Assembly (NCBI GenBank): GCA_963837445.1
Contig: CAWINK010000014.1
Location: forward strand, 62,001-126,000
From: JACVRW01 sp963837445
GTDB taxonomy: Bacteria; Actinomycetota; Thermoleophilia; Solirubrobacterales; Thermoleophilaceae
Direction: 5' to 3'
DNA: 64,000 nt
The translations under genes were made by a program, and so were the position numbers. The notes beneath the pieces are model-generated. The model did no database searches, was not told the DNA's origin, and was given only the letters and a program-made list of their open reading frames with translations. This document shows, piece after piece, positions 58,069 to 64,000 of this stretch. Numbering within the stretch: the first letter of the stretch is position 1; every line of letters begins with the position of its first letter.

Positions 58069-59688
58069 ATGGCCACCGCCCCTGAGCAGAAGCCGAGCAT
58101 CGCGCCGATCGTCGGCCCGGACGACGAGCGCCGCTTCACCGACTCCGGCATCGAGATCAAGCACGCCTACGACGCCGACGACGTGGCGCCGAACCTCGAC
58201 GACCGTCTCGGCGAGCCCGGCGACTACCCGTTCACGCGCGGGATCCACCCGGACATGTACCGCGGCCGCAAGTGGACGATGCGCCAGTACGCCGGCTACG
58301 CGAGCGCCAAGGAGACCAACGAGCGCTTCCACTACCTGATCGACCACGGCTCGACCGGCCTGTCGATGGCGTTCGACCTCCCCACCCAGCTCGGCCGCGA
58401 CTCGGACGACCCGCTCTGCATGGGCGAGGTGGGCCGCACCGGCGTGGCCATCGACACGATCGACGACATGCGCCGCGTGTTCGACGGGATCCCGCTCGAC
58501 CAGGTCTCAACGTCGATGACGATCAACGCGCCGGCGGCGGTGCTGCTGCTCCTGTACGAGCTCGTCGGCGAGGAGCAGGACATCGCGGCCGAACAGCTCA
58601 CCGGCACGACCCAGAACGACGTGCTGAAGGAGTACATCGCGCGCGGCAACTTCATCTACCCGCCCGGTCCCGCGATGCGCCTGACCACGGACCTGTTCGC
58701 GTACTGCCACGAGCGCATACCGAAGTGGAACACGATCTCGATCTCCGGCTACCACATGCGCGAGAAGGGCTGCTCGGCCGTGCAGGAGGTGGGCTTCACG
58801 CTCGCCAACGCGATCGCCTACGTGCAGGCCGCGATCGACGCCGGCCTCGAGGTTGACGAGTTCGGTCCGCGGCTCGCGTTCTTCTTCAACGGGCACAACA
58901 ACGTCTTCCAGGAGGTGGCGAAGTTCCGCGCCGCGCGCCGGATGTGGGCGGGGATCATGCGCGAGCGCTTCGGCGCCAAGGACGAGCGCTCGCTGAAGAT
59001 GCGCTTCCACACGCAGACGGGCGGCGTGACGCTCGCCGCGCAGCAGCCGCACAACAACATCGTGCGCGTGGCGCTCCAGGGCTTCGCGGCGGTCGCGGGC
59101 GGCACCCAGTCGCTCCACACGAACGGCTTCGACGAGGCGCTCGCCCTACCGAGCGAGACGGCGGCGCGCATCGCGCTGCGCACGCAGCAGATCCTCGCCC
59201 ACGAGTCGGGCGCCTCCGACACGGCCGACCCGTTCGCCGGCTCCTACTTCGTCGAGGCGCTCACCGACGAGATCGAGGAGGCAGCGCAGGCGCTGATCGA
59301 CCGCGTGGAGGAGATGGGCGGCTCGGTGAACTGCATCCCGTTCATCCGCGCGGAGGTGGAGGAGTCGGCCTGGGGCTACGAGGAGCGCTACCGGCAGAAG
59401 CAGGACATCGTGGTCGGCGTGAACGAGTACGTGACCGAGCAGGTGGACGAGGTCGAGATCCTGCGCGTGGACCCCGAGTCCGAGCGCCAGCAGGTGGAGC
59501 GGCTCGCGGCGTTCAAGGAGGACCGCGACCAGGCGGCGGTGGACGCGCGCCTGGAGGAGCTGCGCCAGGCCTGCGGGGGCGACGCCAACCTGCTCGAGCC
59601 GATGCGGGCCGCGCTCAAGGAGCACGCATCGATCGGCGAGGTCTGCGGGGTTATGCGGGAGGAGTTCGGGGAGTACTCGGAGGCCTGA
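58069..59688 (+). CDS. Methylmalonyl-CoA mutase, catalytic (large) subunit
   Basis: 539 aa, the substrate-binding barrel only; the cobalamin-binding domain is absent and must be a separate protein. RQYAGYASAKETNERFHYLI keeps the Tyr, and QNDVLKEYIARGNFIYPP keeps the Arg, that distinguish methylmalonyl-CoA mutase from isobutyryl- and 2-hydroxyisobutyryl-CoA mutases; ISGYHMREKG and the HTQTGG segment match too. Interconverts methylmalonyl- and succinyl-CoA for propionate metabolism. No small subunit or MeaB chaperone is nearby. The 3' end overlaps the MarR gene by 38 bases. Confidence 0.93.
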   Translation: MATAPEQKPSIAPIVGPDDERRFTDSGIEIKHAYDADDVAPNLDDRLGEPGDYPFTRGIHPDMYRGRKWTMRQYAGYASAKETNERFHYLIDHGSTGLSMAFDLPTQLGRDSDDPLCMGEVGRTGVAIDTIDDMRRVFDGIPLDQVSTSMTINAPAAVLLLLYELVGEEQDIAAEQLTGTTQNDVLKEYIARGNFIYPPGPAMRLTTDLFAYCHERIPKWNTISISGYHMREKGCSAVQEVGFTLANAIAYVQAAIDAGLEVDEFGPRLAFFFNGHNNVFQEVAKFRAARRMWAGIMRERFGAKDERSLKMRFHTQTGGVTLAAQQPHNNIVRVALQGFAAVAGGTQSLHTNGFDEALALPSETAARIALRTQQILAHESGASDTADPFAGSYFVEALTDEIEEAAQALIDRVEEMGGSVNCIPFIRAEVEESAWGYEERYRQKQDIVVGVNEYVTEQVDEVEILRVDPESERQQVERLAAFKEDRDQAAVDARLEELRQACGGDANLLEPMRAALKEHASIGEVCGVMREEFGEYSEA

Positions 59689-60142
59689 ACGGGAGCGGCC
59701 GGGGCTCGCCCTCGCCTGCCCTCGCTTCCTCCAGCAGCTCTCGCAACGCGGCGATGCGCTCGGAGCCGAAGCGCTCCGCCCATTCACGCTCGATCTCGGC
59801 GAAGATCGAGACCGCGGTCTGCCGAGCTTCGCCGCCGCGCTCGGTGAGCTTGATCAGCTTCGCGCGACCGTCGTCAGGGTCCGGCGCGCGCTCGACGTAG
59901 CCGAGCTCCTCGAGGTCCGCCACGACCTCGCCCACCGCCTGCTTGGTCAATCCGGAGCTTTCCGCGAGCTCGGTCAGCCGCGACCCCTCCTCGTGGATGA
60001 ACCGGAAGACGCACCCGTGACCCTGCCGGATCGCGGGATGGCCGGCCTCGTTGATGCGCCGGTGGAAGTCGGAGAACCCCCTATCGGCCAAGTCGTCGAG
60101 CAGGGCGGGCAGCGGGGTCCATGTCTGTGTGATGTTGATCAC
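59651..60142 (-). CDS. MarR family transcriptional regulator
   Basis: 163 aa. HEEGSRLTELAESSGLTKQA (recognition helix region about 51-70) and VVADLEELGYVERAPDPDDGR with the wing Asp/Arg of MarR proteins. Divergent from a DHA2 exporter across 99 bases that hold three copies of a MarR-sized repeat, so it likely represses the exporter and itself until a toxic ligand binds. GTG start 60142. Confidence 0.9.
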   Translation of the reverse strand: MINITQTWTPLPALLDDLADRGFSDFHRRINEAGHPAIRQGHGCVFRFIHEEGSRLTELAESSGLTKQAVGEVVADLEELGYVERAPDPDDGRAKLIKLTERGGEARQTAVSIFAEIEREWAERFGSERIAALRELLEEARAGEGEPRPLPFRPPSTPRTPPA

Positions 60143-60147
60143 AGTTA

Positions 60148-60199
60148 GTCAGGTTCCTTGACAGTCAGGTGGCTTGGCTGTTACGGTCAGGCAACTTGA
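60148..60199. promoter_or_regulatory. Three operator-like repeats between MarR and exporter genes
   Basis: GTCAGG-N3-CTTGA type repeats at 60148-60161, 60164-60177 (last base differs) and 60186-60199, with a partial fourth from 60200. They cover the exporter's -35, spacer and start region. Confidence 0.5.
60158..60187 (+). promoter_or_regulatory. Promoter of the DHA2 exporter gene
   Basis: Consensus TTGACA (60158-60163), 18 bases, TACGGT (60182-60187), giving a leader of roughly 48 bases with an AGGAG at 60225-60229. The only perfect -35 box I noticed in the window. Confidence 0.55.
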
Positions 60200-60241
60200 T
60201 CAGGTTCCCGTACCAGTCTAGCCCAGGAGTCCAGATTTGAC

Positions 60242-61831
60242 ATGACCTCTCAGACGACAACAAAGTGGTGGACGCTCGGAGTCGTCTCCGTCGCCACGTT
60301 CATGTTGCTCCTCGACATCACCGTGGTGAACACGGCGCTCCCCGCGATCCAGGAGGACCTGGACGCGACCTTCACCGACCTCCAGTGGGTCGTCGACGCG
60401 TACACCCTCACACTCGCTGCCGTCGTCTTGACCGCCGGTTCGCTCGCCGACCGTCTCGGCCGCAGGCGTGTGTTCGCGGTCGGGCTGGGGATCTTCTCGG
60501 TCGCCTCGCTGGTCGCCGGGCTGGCCACCGATCCGACCTTCCTCAACCTCGCGCGCGGCGCCCAGGGCGTCGGCGGCGCCGTGATGTTCGCCGTCTCGCT
60601 GGCGCTGATCGCACAGGAGTTCCCCGCCGGCCGGGAGCGCGGGATGGCGATGGGCGTCTACGGGGCCACGATCGGCCTCGCGGTCGCGTTCGGCCCGCTC
60701 GTGGGCGGCGCAATCGTCGACTCGCTCAGCTGGCAGTGGATCTTCTTCCTCAACGTGCCGATCGGCGTGGCCGCTATCGCGATCACGTACGCGCGGGTGC
60801 GCGAGTCGCATGACCCGAACGCCACTCGCGTGGACTGGCTCGGCCTCGTAACGTCCTCCAGCGCGCTGTTCCTGCTCGTGCTCGGGCTGATCCGCGGCAA
60901 CGAGGAGGGCTGGGGGAGCACGCTCATCGTCGGCCTCTTCGCGGCGGCGGCGGTCCTGCTCGCGGCCTTCGTGGCGATCGAGCGGCGCGTTGCTCAGCCC
61001 ATGCTGCCGCTCGGCCTATTCCGGCGGCCGGCCTTCACCGGCGTGCAGATTGCGGCGTTCGGGATCTCAGCGTCGATGTTCGCGCTGTTCCTCTACATGA
61101 CGCTCTACCTCCAGAGCTTCCTCGGGCACAGCCCGACCGAGGCCGGACTGCGCTACCTGCCACTGACGGTGGCGGTTTTCCTGGTGGCCCCGATCGCGGG
61201 CGCGCTGCTCTCGCGCGTGCAGGCACGGGTCATGCTCTCGCTCGGCCTTGTGGGCGCGGGCGCGGGGCTCATGCTGATCGCGGGCGTGAACGTCGCGGAC
61301 GACTGGACCGGCCTCCTCGGCGGCTTCATCGTGGCCGGCGCGGGCATCGGCCTCCTGAACCCGGTGATCGCGGACGTGGCCGTGAGCGTCGTGCCCAAGG
61401 AGCAGAGCGGCATGGCCTCAGGGATCAACGACACGTTCCGCCAGGTCGGCGTGGCGCTCGGCGTGGCCGTCTGGGGGGCGATCTTCCTGGGCACCGGTTC
61501 CTCGAAGATGCAGGAGCTCACGGGGCTTGGCTCCGAGAGCTCGCGCCAGATCGTGGAGGCCACCTCGTCGGGGAACCTCGACCAGGCGCTCGCGCAGGTG
61601 CCGGCCGGCTCGCGAGAGCAGGTGGCCGACGCCGCGCGTGAGGGCTTCGTCGCGGGGTTCAACACCATCTCCGTGCTAGGCGGAGTCCTGGCGTTCGCGG
61701 CGGCGTTCGGTGCGTTCTTGCTCGTGCGCGAGCGCGACATCGAGCGCGGCGAGCAGGAGGTAGTCGAGGTGGAGGCCGAGGTCGAGGCCCGACCTGCGGC
61801 CACCGTCATCCCCGAGCCGATCGCGGCGTGA
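60242..61831 (+). CDS. MFS drug exporter, DHA2 (EmrB/QacA) family
   Basis: 529 aa, 14 hydrophobic segments. LLDITVVNTALPAIQEDLDA is the DHA2 motif of TM1; GSLADRLGRRRVF is motif A; GPLVGGAIVDSLSWQWIFFL is motif C with the following NVPIG. Exports hydrophobic toxic compounds using the proton gradient. The acidic tail (EQEVVEVEAEVEARP) is cytoplasmic. Controlled by the divergent MarR gene. A strong hairpin (61858-61889) follows the stop. Confidence 0.93.
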   Translation: MTSQTTTKWWTLGVVSVATFMLLLDITVVNTALPAIQEDLDATFTDLQWVVDAYTLTLAAVVLTAGSLADRLGRRRVFAVGLGIFSVASLVAGLATDPTFLNLARGAQGVGGAVMFAVSLALIAQEFPAGRERGMAMGVYGATIGLAVAFGPLVGGAIVDSLSWQWIFFLNVPIGVAAIAITYARVRESHDPNATRVDWLGLVTSSSALFLLVLGLIRGNEEGWGSTLIVGLFAAAAVLLAAFVAIERRVAQPMLPLGLFRRPAFTGVQIAAFGISASMFALFLYMTLYLQSFLGHSPTEAGLRYLPLTVAVFLVAPIAGALLSRVQARVMLSLGLVGAGAGLMLIAGVNVADDWTGLLGGFIVAGAGIGLLNPVIADVAVSVVPKEQSGMASGINDTFRQVGVALGVAVWGAIFLGTGSSKMQELTGLGSESSRQIVEATSSGNLDQALAQVPAGSREQVADAAREGFVAGFNTISVLGGVLAFAAAFGAFLLVRERDIERGEQEVVEVEAEVEARPAATVIPEPIAA

Positions 61832-61832
61832 G

Positions 61833-62547
61833 CTAGGACGAGAGGAGTTCGAGGAATGCGCCGCAGCCTGACCTTGAAGGCTGCGGCGCCTCGCCTCGTC
61901 AGGCGCCTGACCGAGATGGTGATCGTGCCCTCCGCCTGGAAGGCGTGAGCGCTGCTCGGATCGGACTCGTGCGTTCGGTCGAGCGAGATCGCCTGGGTCC
62001 ACGTGTCCTTGAACCGGTGGTCCCGGCGCGGCCTGAACGCGCCGCGGGCTATCGGGGTGTCGGCGCGCGACACGCCGTCGTAGAGGCTCATTCCGTGCGC
62101 GCCGACATGGCAGCCCGCGAGCCGGTCGCCGAAGCCGTGATCGAGCTGGAAGCCCCGGCGCGCGCTCAGGAACAGGCCCACGCTCGGATCGCGCACCCAG
62201 TCCACCGTGCTCGCGGCCGGGACCCGGCAGTACGGCGTCTCCCGGACCTCGTTCTGCTGGAGCGCGTAGAGGACGATGTCGGACTGCTCGGTCACGTCCA
62301 TTCGGAACGCGGCGACGCTCGTGTCGATGTCGTAGCCCGCCGCGAGCGCCCTCATCCGCCAGCTCCAACTGCCGGCGCCGCGGCCGTCGACCCCGGACGA
62401 GGGCGACGGCCGGTCCTGCCCGTAGTCGACCGAGTAGCTGCCATTCGCCACCGCGATCACGCCCCAGAGCGGCTCGCGGGGCCGGGCGGCGGCGGCCGGA
62501 GTCGCAATCACGAGGAGCAGCGGAAGCGCGAGCCAGATCCGGCGCAC
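61833..62547 (-). CDS. Secreted protein of unknown function, uncertain C-terminus
   Basis: GTG 62547 starts a signal peptide (RIWLALPLLLVIATPAAAA), followed by about 210 residues including GVIAVANGSYSVDYG, YCRVPA, DRLAGCHVGAHGMSLYDGV (two cysteines) and TITISVRRLTRRGAAAFKVR. In the original frame no stop occurs until 61153, antisense to the exporter; in another frame CGAFLELLSS ends at a TAG (61835-61833). I mark the latter as the probable natural end, which needs a one-base shift near 61865. TAGCAT 7 bases upstream supports the GTG. No family recognised. Confidence 0.6.
61858..61889 (+). terminator. Strong hairpin after the exporter gene
   Basis: A perfect 12-base-pair stem (GCGCCGCAGCCT with its reverse complement at 61878-61889) and 8-base loop, starting 27 bases after the exporter stop. 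No T-tract follows. It also lies in the 3' part of the convergent secreted-protein gene. Confidence 0.6.
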
Positions 62548-62554
62548 CCCGTCG

Positions 62555-62560
62555 ATGCTA
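62555..62560 (-). promoter_or_regulatory. -10 hexamer TAGCAT formed by the upstream TAG stop
   Basis: The stop of the methyltransferase gene (62560-62558) is the TAG of TAGCAT, exactly 7 bases before GTG 62547. Confidence 0.48.
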
Positions 62561-63253
62561 CGGCCGACGTGCAAGGAAGGCGAACTGCCCGGAGAGGACG
62601 AGCTTGATCTGGTTGCGCGTGCGGGCGTCGAGCCTGGCGGCACGAGCGGCGAGCTCGATCACGCGGTAGCCGGGCGACTCGCGCGCCCACCACCTGAAGA
62701 AGAAGGGCGGTAGCCCGAGCGCTCGCCAGGCCACCAGCGTGAAGCCGTCGATCACAGGGCGCAGCTCGACCACCTCCAGGCCGGCCTCCTCGGCGACCAC
62801 GGTGAACCCGTAGGGCGTCCAGTTGAAGATGCTGCGCGAGTGGAACGCCTCGAGCTGTGAGGTCGAGCCGGCGAGGAAGCCGCCCGGCTGAAGCACTCGC
62901 GTGACCTCCTTCAGCAGCTCGTGGGGGCGCTCCACGTGCTCCAGCACCTGCTTGCAGTAGACCAGCTCGAAGCTTCCGTCGTCGAAGGGCAGGTGCTCGC
63001 CGTCGAAGGTCACGAACTCGGCGTCGCCGCGGGTTCGCTCGGCCACCTCGGGGGACTCCTCGATGTCCACGCCCACCCAGCGCACGTCCGGGCCGAGGGC
63101 ACGGAAGAGCTCCACGGAGTCCCCCGCTCCGCAGCCTAGGTCCATCACGTTTGTCGGGCGCAGGCGGGCGGCGTAGTGGTCGGCCGCCACCTGCCGGCTG
63201 TGGTCGCCGGGAATGCGCGTGCCGAGCAGGTCGCCGAGGTCGTCGCCGAGCAT
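62558..63253 (-). CDS. Class I SAM-dependent methyltransferase
   Basis: 231 aa. VMDLGCGAGDSVELFRALG (motif I, about 36-54), VGVDIEESPEVAERT, LPFDDGSFELVYCKQVLEHV and TRVLQPGGFLAGSTSQLEAF: Methyltransf_11 domain with a longer C-terminal region containing PPFFFRWWARESPGYR. Resembles methyltransferases of glycan clusters though here outside the main locus. ATG 63253 is 35 bases from the divergent beta-propeller gene. Confidence 0.86.
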   Translation of the reverse strand: MLGDDLGDLLGTRIPGDHSRQVAADHYAARLRPTNVMDLGCGAGDSVELFRALGPDVRWVGVDIEESPEVAERTRGDAEFVTFDGEHLPFDDGSFELVYCKQVLEHVERPHELLKEVTRVLQPGGFLAGSTSQLEAFHSRSIFNWTPYGFTVVAEEAGLEVVELRPVIDGFTLVAWRALGLPPFFFRWWARESPGYRVIELAARAARLDARTRNQIKLVLSGQFAFLARRP

Positions 63254-63276
63254 TGGCGGCGAAGCCTCGCAGGGAT

Positions 63277-63282
63277 TACGGT
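63277..63282 (+). promoter_or_regulatory. -10 hexamer TACGGT for the gene at 63289
   Basis: TACGGT ends 6 bases before GTG 63289. Confidence 0.4.
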
Positions 63283-63288
63283 AGGCCC

Positions 63289-64000
63289 GTGCCTCGCTGC
63301 GCCCTGGCCCTGGCTCTCCTGCTGCTCACGGCTCCTGCCGCGTATGCGCGCGAGCCCGTGATCTCCTACATCGACGAGAACGGCGAGTTCCGCCTCTACG
63401 ACGAGCAGACCGAGGCCGAGGTCGATCCGCCGCCCCAGGTGCCCGTGGCCAACCCCACGACCTTCCGCTACGGCATGTCGCTCGATGGCCGCTACATCGC
63501 CTTCCTCGACGGGGCCAAGAAGATCCACCTCCTGGACCGGGCGACCAACGCCGAGCGTCCGCTGCCGGGCATCGACATCCACACGAACCCGCAGAACCTC
63601 ACGGTTAGCAACACCGGCCTGATCGCGTTCGACGAGAACGTCAACGGGGGCGCGGTCGTCTATGACAGCGCCGCCAAGAGCTTCACCGAGACCGGTCTCC
63701 CGGATCCAAACGGCCATCGGCAGACCAGGCTGTCCGGCGATGGCCGGTTCCTGGCGACGACGTGTATGGCCCAGTGCGAGATGGACACAGGAGGTAACAC
63801 CGAGGCGTTCGTCCAGAACCTGACCACCACGACCGACACGGCCTTCCCCTTCGACAACACGCGCGACGAGGAGCACACCTGCATCAACGGCGACGGGTCG
63901 TTTCTCGGGTTCGACAAGGCGCGCAGCACGACCAACGCGAAGAAAGACATCTTCCTGTTCGACCGCAGCGAATCACCACCGGCGGCGCTCGCCCTCAGCA
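63289..64000 (+). CDS. Secreted beta-propeller-like (PD40/TolB-type) protein, truncated by window edge
   Basis: The frame from GTG 63289 stays open to the window end (237 codons visible). A signal peptide (CALALALLLLTAPAAYA) is followed by repeats of the WD40-like/PD40 kind: SLDGRYIAFLDGAKKIHLLD, VSNTGLIAFDENVNGGAVVY, LSGDGRFLATTCM, INGDGSFLGFDKARST. Cysteines in TTCMAQCEMD and HTCING may form a disulfide. Likely an extracytoplasmic protein; such propellers often mediate protein contacts. C-terminus and full repeat number are beyond the window. Confidence 0.8.
   Translation, partial: MPRCALALALLLLTAPAAYAREPVISYIDENGEFRLYDEQTEAEVDPPPQVPVANPTTFRYGMSLDGRYIAFLDGAKKIHLLDRATNAERPLPGIDIHTNPQNLTVSNTGLIAFDENVNGGAVVYDSAAKSFTETGLPDPNGHRQTRLSGDGRFLATTCMAQCEMDTGGNTEAFVQNLTTTTDTAFPFDNTRDEEHTCINGDGSFLGFDKARSTTNAKKDIFLFDRSESPPAALALS

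Noticed and set aside
61858..61889. Hairpin considered as a tRNA or small-RNA stem
   Set aside because: A single stem with an 8-base loop and no cloverleaf; best read as a terminator-like hairpin.
1..64000. Search by eye for insertion sequences, integrases, tRNA attachment sites and phage genes
   Set aside because: None recognised. The locus looks accessory in content, but there is no direct mobile-element evidence beyond the REP-like repeats.

Overview
This is a very GC-rich, gene-dense bacterial chromosome segment with GTG and TTG starts in frequent use, many four-base stop/start overlaps and no rRNA, tRNA, CRISPR array, transposase or integrase that I can see. The gene styles (an ECF sigma factor fused to a zinc-finger domain and a Pro/Ala tail, a MoaD-MoaE fusion, an LPxTG-type protein, DUF2142 and DUF2339 membrane proteins, a split methylmalonyl-CoA mutase) suggest a Gram-positive actinomycetote, most likely class Thermoleophilia (Solirubrobacterales-like). 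That placement is inference from gene content, not from a marker gene.

From about 198 to 50179 the window is one large cell-surface glycan locus. It encodes about twenty glycosyltransferases and eight methyltransferases, plus a sulfotransferase. It has two kinds of export machinery: a Wzm/Wzt ABC transporter (3233-5331), and a lipid-linked Wzx/Wzy-type set made of two MATE-like flippases (20386-21858 and 31597-33123), a polyisoprenyl-phosphate hexose-1-phosphate transferase (47787-49274) and an O-antigen ligase/polymerase-like gene (45131-47223, frameshifted as given). Activated sugars come from two modules. The first is a CDP-glucose module: RfbF, RfbG, a TylC3/NovU-type C-methyltransferase, an RmlC-like epimerase and a ketoreductase-type SDR, spread over 21855-28411. 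It probably makes a C-methyl-branched 6-deoxyhexose. The second is a GDP-mannose module: Gmd and Rmd at 36196-38076 (GDP-D-rhamnose), next to a nucleotide-sugar dehydrogenase and another SDR.

From 50275 onward the content turns to general functions: an ECF sigma factor, a secreted left-handed beta-helix protein with a lipoprotein partner, an LPRTG protein, a DUF2339 protein divergent from a TetR regulator, MoaD-MoaE, a rhomboid protease, the methylmalonyl-CoA mutase catalytic subunit, a MarR regulator divergent from a DHA2 drug exporter, a secreted protein of unknown function, a methyltransferase, and a beta-propeller-like secreted protein cut by the right edge.

The genes lie in short alternating-strand blocks. 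Almost every convergent pair overlaps at its 3' ends. Many block-leading genes have a TANNNT hexamer 6-10 bases before the start codon, as expected of leaderless transcripts. In five places the TAG stop of the upstream gene is itself the first half of that hexamer, and in several divergent pairs the two hexamers share the same TA. Two unrelated palindromic repeat elements sit in or against glycosyltransferase genes, one inside a frameshifted gene and one extending a reading frame past its expected end. Three genes look frameshifted or lack their natural stop; sequencing error cannot be excluded.
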